Assembly: GCA_031282085.1 (NCBI GenBank)
Contig: JAITEK010000126.1
Location: 1-12,340, forward strand
Direction: 5' to 3'
DNA length: 12,340 bases
From: Coriobacteriales bacterium
Lineage (GTDB): Bacteria; Actinomycetota; Coriobacteriia; Coriobacteriales; UBA8131
Both the position numbers and the translations under genes were made by a program. How positions within the stretch are numbered: the first letter of the stretch is position 1; each line of letters starts with the position of its first letter. The notes beneath the pieces are model-generated. The model was not told the origin of the DNA. It saw only the letters and a list, made by a program, of their open reading frames with translations, and made no database searches. Positions 1-8,841 of this stretch are shown piece after piece.

Positions 1-1623
1 TTCACCGACCCGACTTTCGCGTTGCTCTCCACAAGTCTCACCAAGGATCCGGCGAACCCCACTCCCGCGGAGGCGGCGCGCTACAAGCTCATGGTCGCGC
101 TGATGAGAAACCTCGTGAGTGACGCCCGCGCGGATGGCTACACGCTGAGCACCACGACGCTCGATGTGAAGTTTGATAAAGAATGGGCGACTTTTACTGA
201 GGATGCTGGCGGCAACTGGTATTACGGACCCGTCACGGTAAATGCGCAGTCTTCCAATGGTACCGGTACGACGGAGAGGATATACCTTACGGCAAGCGGT
301 ATGTACGCCTCTGATTTCGTCTTTATGGACGGGGCGTCTCTTGTGGCTGTGGCGCTTCATCAAGAACCGATGTACGGCTCAACAACCAAGGCGCCCTACG
401 TGGACAGCGGCGAGTCCTTCTACATCAAAGTCCCCGCGAGTGTTGCCAACGACGCACTGGTGAACATCGGCCAGAAAAACGACATGAACTTCGCTTATCT
501 CGCCCTGCACGGCCTCGCCCGCTCCCAAGATGTCACCTACAGCGGCACCCCCGCCATCATGGCCTGGCAGGGCACTCCGGCTGACTCGCCGCAAGGGGAG
601 CAGGACTGGGGACACGTCCAGGCGTTCATCGGCTTCGTCAACAATATCGAGGCCAGCCTCTATGGTGAGGGCCACCTGTTCATGCGGGGTAACAGCGACG
701 GAGGCGTCATCCGGGTGAGCAAGGCGGTGCTGGGTGCGACCGACGCGTCCAATGCCGGCAGTTTCGCACTCAAGCTGGAGGTCTTTGATAACGTCTTGGA
801 TGACTGGGTGCCGGTACCGCTCATTCCAGGTGACGGCGGCAATATCACGGGTGGCTCCGGCCTGAACGGCCCCAGCCCCGGCGGCCTGTTCTCCCTCGTC
901 AATGGCAGTACTGTGGAGATCATCAATCTGCCGCTTGGGCGCTACCGCGTCAGCGAGCAGACGAGCTTTGACGGCTATAGCGCTGCCTACGCGATCAACT
1001 CCGGCTCGCTGCAGACGGGCTTTGCGGCGGAGGTGACGCTCGGCATGCAATCCACCACGGGGACCATCGCCTTTACGAACACCATTGTTCCCCATGACAT
1101 CACCTACACGGGCAAGTTAACGGTGAGTAAGACCGTGCGCGGCGTCATCGAGGGTGTTGCCCGCTTCGCGTTTGTGCTTGAGCGCTATAACAGTGAGCTG
1201 GAACGGTGGGAGCCGGTCGCGCTCGACCCCGGCTCCGGCGGTAACATCACCGGCAACGCGGGCCTCAGCGCGCCAAACGCAGGCGGCGCCTTCTCGCTGG
1301 CCGCAAAGGATACGGTTGAGATAACGGGGCTGTCGCCGGGGCGCTATCGCGTTACCGAGGCAAAGGGCAGCGGCGGCTATACGGCTGTCTATCAAGTGGA
1401 CTCCGGCGAGGAGCAGCAGGGCTTTGCGGCCGAGGCGCCGCTTACAGCAGACAAGACCTCGTGCGCGGTCGTCTTCATCAACACGGCTGAGGACAGTGGG
1501 GGCAGCGTGGTTCCCGCGACGGGCGATGTGGGCGGTAGGCAGATAGCACTGCTTGCTGGTATACTCGTCGCAGGAGGAATAGTCCTTCTCGTTCGCAGGA
1601 AAGTGTTGCGCACCCAGATATGA
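1..1623 (+). CDS. Sortase-anchored surface protein with two Cna-B-like domains (5' partial)
   Basis: The frame is open from base 1 with no convincing start, so the N-terminus lies outside the window; a TTG at 22 has no special support. Codons are counted from base 1. Residues about 25-230 resemble the C-terminal half of a thioester adhesin domain (weak recognition). Two tandem Cna-B/prealbumin-like domains follow, at about 235-361 and 370-494. Each keeps the residues expected for an intramolecular Lys-Asn isopeptide bond: VSK (Lys at 721), YRVSE (Glu at 955) and FTN (Asn at 1078) in the first; VSK (1129), YRVTE (1357) and FIN (1480) in the second. The C-terminus has a VPATG sorting motif (1510-1524), a hydrophobic helix and an RRK-type tail, so the protein is probably anchored to the wall by sortase as an adhesin or pilin-like stalk. 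Ligand unknown. The stop overlaps the next gene's start. Confidence 0.85.
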   Translation, partial: FTDPTFALLSTSLTKDPANPTPAEAARYKLMVALMRNLVSDARADGYTLSTTTLDVKFDKEWATFTEDAGGNWYYGPVTVNAQSSNGTGTTERIYLTASGMYASDFVFMDGASLVAVALHQEPMYGSTTKAPYVDSGESFYIKVPASVANDALVNIGQKNDMNFAYLALHGLARSQDVTYSGTPAIMAWQGTPADSPQGEQDWGHVQAFIGFVNNIEASLYGEGHLFMRGNSDGGVIRVSKAVLGATDASNAGSFALKLEVFDNVLDDWVPVPLIPGDGGNITGGSGLNGPSPGGLFSLVNGSTVEIINLPLGRYRVSEQTSFDGYSAAYAINSGSLQTGFAAEVTLGMQSTTGTIAFTNTIVPHDITYTGKLTVSKTVRGVIEGVARFAFVLERYNSELERWEPVALDPGSGGNITGNAGLSAPNAGGAFSLAAKDTVEITGLSPGRYRVTEAKGSGGYTAVYQVDSGEEQQGFAAEAPLTADKTSCAVVFINTAEDSGGSVVPATGDVGGRQIALLAGILVAGGIVLLVRRKVLRTQI

Positions 1624-2855
1624 TTGATGATGATATGCGTTATGCCGTGGTGATACTCGACGGAGCGTCGGGAGAGCCACTGGAGGAATATGCGGGGCTC
1701 ACGACACTTGAGGTGGCCGAGACCCCTCATCTGGACGCTCTCGCCGCCCAGGGTCTTGTGGGGCTTGCCCGCAATGTCCCCGATGGGCTGGAGCCGTCCT
1801 CAAATGTGGCCTGCACCTCGATCGTCGGCTATAACCCGGCGGATTATCCCATTGGCCGCGGCGCGCTGGAGCTTTCTGCGCTCGGCGTGGATCTGGGCGA
1901 CGACCAGATCGCCTTGCGCGTGAACCTCACCAACGTCACGCCCGAGGGCGTCATGCACAGTTACTCAACGGACAACATCTCAAACGAGGACGGGCATGCC
2001 CTGGGCGATGAGCTTATCGCGGCGTTTGAGGCCGCCAGCAGCGCGGGTGGCGCACTCAAGCTCTACAAGGGGACGGGTTTTCGCCTGTACCTCGTGGTTA
2101 CGGGGCGACCGGGCCTTATGGCAACCGAGCTTGCCGCCGCACATAACATCGCCGATCTGCCCGTGGCCGACTATCCGCCGCGCGGCCCCGAGGCGCGGTT
2201 CATAGAGGATTTTGAGGCGCTCGCAAAAGAGGTGCTCGCCGCCTCTCCCGTTAACGCGCGCAGGATCGCAGAAGGCAAGCTGCCCGCGACCGACGTGTTC
2301 GCGTTCTGGCCGGGTATGCGGCCTGGCAATATGGAGGACTTCACGAGTATCTACGGCAAACGCGCCGCCATGAACTCCGGCGTGGATCTGCTCAACGGCA
2401 TCGCCCAGTTGGCGGGCATCCGGCGCTATCACTTCGACGGGGTCACCGACGGGCCGGATAACGACTACGCCGCTCAGGGCGAGGGCGCGCTTGCGATGCT
2501 TGAGGACAACGAGGTGGCGTTCATCCACGTAGAGGCGCCCGACGCTGAGGGTCACGACGGCAACGCCGCAGGCAAGCGGCGCGCGGTCGAGGCCATCGAC
2601 CGCGAGGTCATCAGCCGCCTGCGTGCCTTTGGCGCCACCCATCCGCTACGCATCCTCGCCTTGCCCGACCACCCCACGCCTGTTGCCACCAAGCGCCATA
2701 CCCGCGAGCCGGTTCCCTTCGTCATGGCGGGGCCCGGTATCGCGACCAACGGCGTCACGCGTCTGACCGAGGCTGAGGCAAAGGCAACCGGTCTGCTCGT
2801 CGATCCCGGTTACCGACTGTTGGGTGCGCTGCTGGGTACCGCTACGCTAAAGTAG
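1620..2855 (+). CDS. ApgM-like cofactor-independent phosphoglycerate mutase family protein
   Basis: A 411-residue member of the alkaline-phosphatase/iPGM metalloenzyme superfamily, archaeal (ApgM) type. Visible motifs are VILDG (metal Asp14), PSSNVA (probable Ser nucleophile near residues 60-61), GYNPADYPIGRG, HVEAPDAEGH (303-312) and LPDHPTP (348-354), all typical of the family, and the length fits. The canonical reaction interconverts 3- and 2-phosphoglycerate in cytosolic glycolysis. A bacterial subgroup of this family has been proposed to act as homoserine kinase in place of ThrB, and the sequence alone does not decide between the two; no threonine genes are visible here. The ATG at 1620 overlaps the preceding stop (ATGA), but its Shine-Dalgarno sequence is weak. 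ATG 1635 (MRYAVVILDG) is an alternative start that would remove five residues. Sharing a transcript with a surface protein is odd. Confidence 0.9.
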   Translation: MIDDDMRYAVVILDGASGEPLEEYAGLTTLEVAETPHLDALAAQGLVGLARNVPDGLEPSSNVACTSIVGYNPADYPIGRGALELSALGVDLGDDQIALRVNLTNVTPEGVMHSYSTDNISNEDGHALGDELIAAFEAASSAGGALKLYKGTGFRLYLVVTGRPGLMATELAAAHNIADLPVADYPPRGPEARFIEDFEALAKEVLAASPVNARRIAEGKLPATDVFAFWPGMRPGNMEDFTSIYGKRAAMNSGVDLLNGIAQLAGIRRYHFDGVTDGPDNDYAAQGEGALAMLEDNEVAFIHVEAPDAEGHDGNAAGKRRAVEAIDREVISRLRAFGATHPLRILALPDHPTPVATKRHTREPVPFVMAGPGIATNGVTRLTEAEAKATGLLVDPGYRLLGALLGTATLK

Positions 2856-2956
2856 GGAAGTTCGTCATTCGGGGTCCGAGCGTTCCGGAGGCGGTCGCAA
2901 GCGGCACGTAGCGAACGTTTTAACAGATTAAAGGCCATCTCCTTGAGCTGAGTTTT

Positions 2957-3106
2957 ATGAAACACACACGTCAACATCCGATAGCAGTCTTTGTGATGCT
3001 GGCAGCCGCCAGCCTGCTCATCGCTGCGGGCGTTGTCCAAGGCGACGCGCTCGACACGCTGCGTAAAGCCGCGCTCATCTGCTTCGAGTGCATCGGCATC
3101 GGGTGA
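2957..3106 (+). CDS. CD1871A-like CXXC-containing small membrane protein
   Basis: A 49-residue protein starting MKHTRQHPIAVF, with one hydrophobic segment (about residues 9-27) and a C-terminal CFEC motif in LICFECIGIG. The short length, single membrane segment and CxECIGIG ending match what I recall of the CD1871A family of CXXC-motif small proteins. It lies six bases before the 4Fe-4S membrane protein, which is followed by a TlpA-like lipoprotein. That grouping suggests a membrane thiol/disulfide or electron-transfer partner, although the function of the family is not known to me. The start has only a weak purine-rich stretch upstream, but no in-frame ATG, GTG or TTG start was seen just upstream. 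Confidence is good that the gene is real and low on its role. Confidence 0.82.
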   Translation: MKHTRQHPIAVFVMLAAASLLIAAGVVQGDALDTLRKAALICFECIGIG

Positions 3107-3112
3107 GGGAAG

Positions 3113-4090
3113 ATGTTGAGGAAGGTCCGGCAGGTGGGCATGTGCGGCGTCCGGGGTCTGTCCCTGCGCCTGCGCAGGCACAAGCGACGCGTCATCCAAC
3201 TGCTTGCCGCGCTGCTCTACAACCTCAACCTCCCGGGGTTCGCCAACGCCAGCATCTACCAGGGGCCGCTCAAGGCCGTCTGCGTTCCGGGGCTCAACTG
3301 TTACTCGTGCCCGGGGGCCCTCGGCGCCTGCCCCATCGGGTCGTTGCAGGCTGCGCTCGGCGCCGCCGACCGCAAGCTGCCGTTCTACCTGGTGGGCACG
3401 CTGCTGGCCTTTGGCGCGCTCTTCGGCCGGACGGTCTGCGGCTGGCTGTGTCCCTTCGGTCTCATCCAAGAGCTGCTCGACAAAGTCCCCCTGCCCAAGC
3501 TGCGCAAAGGCGCCTGGAGCCGCATCGCCAGCAAAGGCAAGTACGTGGTGCTGGGCGTTACAGTGGTGGCCATACCCCTGGGGCTGGGGCTGTCCGACGC
3601 ACCGGCGCTGCCCTTCTTCTGCGCGTGGCTGTGCCCGGCCGGGACGCTTGAGGCGGGCATCCCCCTCGTCGCTGGCAACGAGGGCCTGCGCGGTCTGCTG
3701 GGCGGGCAGTTCGCCTTCAAGCTCGCCGTGCTCATCGTCATTATCGGCGTCTGTCTGTTCATCTACCGGCCGTTCTGCCGCTTCCTGTGTCCGCTGGGGG
3801 CGCTGTATTCCTTCTTCAACCGCGTTGCCCTGCTGCGCTATCAGGTCGACGAGGCGCGCTGCACGCGTTGCGGCGCCTGCACCCAGACGTGTAAGATGGA
3901 CGTTACCGCCGTCAGCGACCGGGAGTGCATCCAGTGCGGCTCCTGTGCGCGCCACTGTGAGCAGGGCGCCATCACATTCACGCTCAAAGGGCTGCTGACG
4001 GACCGGCGCGAGAAAAAGACCTCGCATCAGGAAGTCCCTCATTGCCGGGCTTGTTCCGAGCATGACGAGAGAGAAACGGTAGCGCCATGA
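3113..4090 (+). CDS. Polytopic membrane 4Fe-4S protein (NapH/CcoG-like)
   Basis: A 325-residue membrane ferredoxin. Hydrophobic segments lie at about 26-38, 91-106, 144-160 and 203-217. Cysteine motifs are an N-terminal group (Cys57, 63, 66, 73 around LNCYSCPGALGACP), three CxxxCP motifs (CGWLCP 109-114, CAWLCP 170-175, CRFLCP 222-227), and two classic CxxCxxCxxxC ferredoxin motifs (Cys250/253/256/260 and Cys272/275/278/282). CxxxCP motifs with terminal ferredoxin domains are the signature of the NapH/CcoG/RnfB-like 12-pfam membrane ferredoxins, which move electrons between cytoplasm and membrane partners. An extra CRAC pair (311-314) sits near the end. The start has a GAGGGA sequence just upstream. 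The stop overlaps the TlpA start (ATGA), so this protein probably supplies electrons to, or receives them from, the exported thioredoxin; that is inference. Confidence 0.88.
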   Translation: MLRKVRQVGMCGVRGLSLRLRRHKRRVIQLLAALLYNLNLPGFANASIYQGPLKAVCVPGLNCYSCPGALGACPIGSLQAALGAADRKLPFYLVGTLLAFGALFGRTVCGWLCPFGLIQELLDKVPLPKLRKGAWSRIASKGKYVVLGVTVVAIPLGLGLSDAPALPFFCAWLCPAGTLEAGIPLVAGNEGLRGLLGGQFAFKLAVLIVIIGVCLFIYRPFCRFLCPLGALYSFFNRVALLRYQVDEARCTRCGACTQTCKMDVTAVSDRECIQCGSCARHCEQGAITFTLKGLLTDRREKKTSHQEVPHCRACSEHDERETVAP

Positions 4091-4668
4091 AGATCAAGAA
4101 GATGTTGAGAATGGGTGCGGTCCTGTTGGCGGCGCTGCTGTCGGTGGCTGTCCTGACGGCTTGCGAGGGGGGAGCCGCTTCGGAGGGCACGCCTGCGCCC
4201 AACGCGACTGTGGAGAACGGCACGAGCGCGCCGGCGTCTAACGCGGTGGTAAAGGAGGGTGCGAGTGCGCCGGACTTCTCCTACGTTACCACCGATGAGG
4301 AGAGCGGCAGCCTCTCGGAGCTCAAGGGCAAGGTCGTGCTCCTCAACCTCTGGGCATCCTGGTGCGGCCCCTGTGTGAAGGAGATGCCCGCTTTGGCCGA
4401 GCTCAAGAAGGACTATCCTGAGTTGGAGGTGTTGACTGTCAACGTCAGCGACGACCCTGCCAGCGCCCGCGCCTTCATCAGCGACGCCGGCTACGATTTC
4501 CGCTGGGTAATCGACGAGAAGGGGACGATCTCTGCGCGTTACCCCGCCGACGGCATTCCGTACACCATCATCATCGACCGTGACGGCGTGGTAAGCTCCC
4601 TGTTCCTCGGCAGCCCTCCCAACACCTACGCCGCCTACGAGAAAGCGATTAAGAAAGCCGGGTTGTAA
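4087..4668 (+). CDS. TlpA-like thioredoxin-fold lipoprotein
   Basis: A 193-residue extracytoplasmic thiol-disulfide oxidoreductase. Residues 1-25 are a lipoprotein signal peptide with lipobox LTAC (Cys26), followed by a flexible Ala/Pro/Ser-rich linker to about residue 60. The AhpC/TSA-Redoxin-type thioredoxin fold has the active site WASWCGPC (Cys93, Cys96) and the cis-proline GIPYT (Pro158). It is predicted to be lipid-anchored on the outer face of the membrane and to reduce, or exchange disulfides with, exported proteins. The start overlaps the membrane ferredoxin gene by 4 bases, and the CXXC peptide is also upstream, so the three probably form one redox unit in which electrons pass through the membrane. 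Similar proteins serve cytochrome c maturation, but no cytochrome gene is seen here. Confidence 0.92.
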   Translation: MKIKKMLRMGAVLLAALLSVAVLTACEGGAASEGTPAPNATVENGTSAPASNAVVKEGASAPDFSYVTTDEESGSLSELKGKVVLLNLWASWCGPCVKEMPALAELKKDYPELEVLTVNVSDDPASARAFISDAGYDFRWVIDEKGTISARYPADGIPYTIIIDRDGVVSSLFLGSPPNTYAAYEKAIKKAGL

Positions 4669-4671
4669 ACC

Positions 4672-4704
4672 TGACGCCAACCGTGCGACACACGATGGGC
4701 GTCA
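4672..4704. terminator. Hairpin between convergent genes, possible bidirectional terminator
   Basis: A 7-bp perfect stem, TGACGCC (4672-4678) with GGCGTCA (4698-4704), contains a smaller inner CGTG/CACG stem. It fills almost exactly the gap between the TlpA stop (4668) and the kinase stop (4705). There is no clear T-tract on either side, so intrinsic termination is uncertain. Confidence 0.4.
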
Positions 4705-7152
<2,448 letters not shown>

Positions 7153-7194
7153 GGCTGTCCCTCTCCGTATTCCAGTAGGGGTGAGTCCGCCTGA

Positions 7195-7254
7195 GCGCGT
7201 TCGAGTCGCTCCGAGGGGCAAGGGGCGAGATCCTTGTCGCTGTTTCGAGCGCGC
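7195..7254 (-). promoter_or_regulatory. Leader hairpin upstream of the histidine kinase
   Basis: Arms GCGCGTTCGA (7195-7204) and TCGAGCGCGC (7245-7254) pair at 9 of 10 positions and would fold in the kinase mRNA leader (about 130 bases, if the proposed promoter is right). The enclosed loop also holds AAGG/CCTT complementarity. It matches no riboswitch I recognise. It may be a leader structure or only a consequence of GC-rich sequence. Confidence 0.35.
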
Positions 7255-7291
7255 ACCACACGAACACCCGAGACAAAAGTGTTATTGGTTC

Positions 7292-7320
7292 AGCATACAG
7301 ACAATATAGGGCAAAGACAA
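7292..7320 (-). promoter_or_regulatory. Candidate sigma70 promoter for the histidine kinase
   Basis: On the - strand, a TTGTCT -35 (complement of 7315-7320) is separated by 17 bases from a TATGCT -10 (complement of 7292-7297). It lies in a locally AT-richer stretch about 140 bases before the kinase ATG and is distinct from the divergent promoter at 7365-7393. The assignment rests on consensus match and spacing only. Confidence 0.4.
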
Positions 7321-7364
7321 TAACCGGCAGCTGCGGATTATCCGTATGAATGGCGGCCGACTCC

Positions 7365-7393
7365 TTGACAGCGAACATCTGTTCGTATAGGAT
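7365..7393 (+). promoter_or_regulatory. Sigma70 promoter of the radical-SAM/DUF4130 operon
   Basis: A perfect TTGACA -35 (7365-7370), a 17-base spacer (7371-7387) and a TAGGAT -10 (7388-7393, 4/6 consensus). Transcription would start near 7400, about 32 bases before the ATG at 7432. The whole spacer is occupied by an SOS box and a second box covers the predicted start site, so the promoter should be shut by LexA and open after DNA damage (inference). Confidence 0.82.
7372..7385. promoter_or_regulatory. LexA/SOS box 1
   Basis: CGAACATCTGTTCG has perfect 6-base inverted halves (CGAACA/TGTTCG) and fits the established Gram-positive LexA consensus CGAAC-N4-GTTCG. It sits entirely within the -35/-10 spacer, the classic position for blocking RNA polymerase. 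Confidence 0.88.
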
Positions 7394-7397
7394 AAAG

Positions 7398-7411
7398 CGA
7401 ACAGGTGTTCG
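7398..7411. promoter_or_regulatory. LexA/SOS box 2
   Basis: CGAACAGGTGTTCG is a second perfect match to CGAAC-N4-GTTCG, centred 26 bases downstream of box 1. It overlaps the predicted transcription start. Two perfect copies on one promoter make chance occurrence very unlikely and suggest tight repression. Confidence 0.88.
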
Positions 7412-7431
7412 TTTTGGGAGGATGCTGCCTT

Positions 7432-8841
7432 ATGGAGTTGCTGGATAAGCTCACGATACTGGCCGATGCCGCAAAGTACGACGTGGCCTGTACGAGCTGC
7501 GGGGTCAACCGCGCGGCGGTGAAGGGGCAACTGGGTGCTGCCACCTCGGCAGGCATCTGCCATAGCTTCTCAGCGGATGGGCGCTGCATCACGTTGCTCA
7601 AGATACTGCTCTCAAACGTATGCTCCTACGACTGCGCCTACTGCGTGAACCGTCGTTCCAACGAGGTCCCGCGCGCGACCTTCTCAGCCCGCGAGCTTGC
7701 CGAGTTGACCATCGGCTTCTACCGGCGCAACTACATAGAGGGACTGTTCCTCTCCTCGGGCGTCCTCAAGAACCCCGACTACACGACTGAGCGGATGTGT
7801 GAGGCCATCTATCTTCTACGCGAGGAGTATGGGTTTCGTGGCTACATCCATGCCAAGGCGATCCCGGGGACCTCACCCGAACTGCTGGTGCGGCTCGGTG
7901 TGCTGGTCGACCGTGTGAGCCTCAACATCGAGTTCCCCTCGGAGAAAAGCCTCAAGCTGCTTGCTCCCGAGAAGGCGGGGGCCAGCGCACTCAAACCGAT
8001 GGCCTTTGTACGCGACGGCATCAGGGCGAACTATCAGGACAGACGGCTTTCCACGGTGCGGCGCACGCGCTTCGTCCCCGCGGGGCAGAGCACGCAAATG
8101 ATAATCGGCGCCTCGCCGGAAAGCGACTATCACATACTCAGGCTCTCGGCGAGCCTGTACCAGCGCCTGGAGTTGCAGCGGGTGTTCTTCAGCGCGTACA
8201 TCCCCGTGAACACCAACCCGCTGCTTCCTGCGCCGGGTGCGGTGCCGCTGCTGCGCGAGCATCGGCTTTATCAGGCGGATTGGCTCATGCGCTTCTATGG
8301 TTTTGACGTAAACGAGATCATCGACGAGGAGCATCCCTTCCTCGACCCGCTCATAGACCCCAAGTGCAACTGGGCGCTCAATCACATCGATCAGTTCCCC
8401 GCTGAGGTCAACCGCGTGCCCTATGAGATGCTCCTGCGCATACCCGGGGTGGGTGTACGCGGCGCCAAGCGCATCCTGTGCGCCCGGCGGGAGCGCTCGT
8501 TGCGCTTTGAGGACCTCAAGCGGCTGGGCATCACCCTCAAACGTGCGAAGTACTTCATCACCTGCAACGGGAGGTTTGCGAAGGGAGTGCTGTTCGACCC
8601 GGTCTCCATTTATCGGGAGCTTACCGCGCAGGCGAAGCGGCGTCGTCTCAAGGGTGCGGTTGATGGCCAGCTCTCGTTGTTCGACGCTGTGGCGGGGGAG
8701 AGGGAGGCAGCGTTCGGCGTTGCCGTGGGGATGAGCGGCCAAGCACCCCGCAACATGTCACCCTACGGACTGCAAGGGAACGCCGTTGGCTCTCGACAGG
8801 CGCTGCCTGCATCCGGGGCCCTGGCAAAGGTCGCCCCATGA
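7432..8841 (+). CDS. Radical SAM protein, putative DNA repair/modification (rSAM linked to UDG/DUF4130)
   Basis: A 469-residue radical SAM enzyme. The cluster motif is CSYDCAYC (Cys64, 68, 71; CxxxCxxC), which should bind a 4Fe-4S cluster and cleave S-adenosylmethionine. Four more cysteines precede it (Cys20, 23, 43, 52; CTSCG and GICHSFSADGRC). A helix-hairpin-helix motif, LLRIPGVGVRGAKRI (about 334-348), indicates DNA binding. QLSLF at 413-417 matches the consensus sliding-clamp-binding peptide. The last 50 residues are a low-complexity tail. I recognise the family as the putative DNA modification/repair radical SAM protein regularly paired with DUF4130; the chemistry is unknown. Start ATG 7432 is chosen because GGGAGGA (7416-7422) precedes it by nine bases; an upstream GTG at 7405 would lie inside SOS box 2. 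The stop overlaps the next ATG. Confidence 0.92.
   Translation: MELLDKLTILADAAKYDVACTSCGVNRAAVKGQLGAATSAGICHSFSADGRCITLLKILLSNVCSYDCAYCVNRRSNEVPRATFSARELAELTIGFYRRNYIEGLFLSSGVLKNPDYTTERMCEAIYLLREEYGFRGYIHAKAIPGTSPELLVRLGVLVDRVSLNIEFPSEKSLKLLAPEKAGASALKPMAFVRDGIRANYQDRRLSTVRRTRFVPAGQSTQMIIGASPESDYHILRLSASLYQRLELQRVFFSAYIPVNTNPLLPAPGAVPLLREHRLYQADWLMRFYGFDVNEIIDEEHPFLDPLIDPKCNWALNHIDQFPAEVNRVPYEMLLRIPGVGVRGAKRILCARRERSLRFEDLKRLGITLKRAKYFITCNGRFAKGVLFDPVSIYRELTAQAKRRRLKGAVDGQLSLFDAVAGEREAAFGVAVGMSGQAPRNMSPYGLQGNAVGSRQALPASGALAKVAP

Noticed and set aside
2856..2956. Promoter and terminator upstream of the redox cassette
   Set aside because: A weak GCGTTC/GAACGT stem and TTTAAC/GATTAA stretches are present, but no convincing -35/-10 pair or stem with T-tract could be defined.
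2810..4063. 417-codon open frame on the - strand
   Set aside because: It is antisense to the CXXC peptide and membrane ferredoxin genes, which carry clear cysteine motifs. The translation is biased toward Ala/Gln/Arg with no domain.
7260..7270. CGAACA near 7261 as a third SOS half-site
   Set aside because: The inverted TGTTCG partner is missing at the required spacing.
7153..7285. Possible c-di-GMP or other riboswitch in the kinase leader
   Set aside because: A stem is present, but I could not match the conserved core of any riboswitch class.
7873..8742. 289-codon open frame on the - strand
   Set aside because: It is antisense to the radical SAM gene and shows no known motif.
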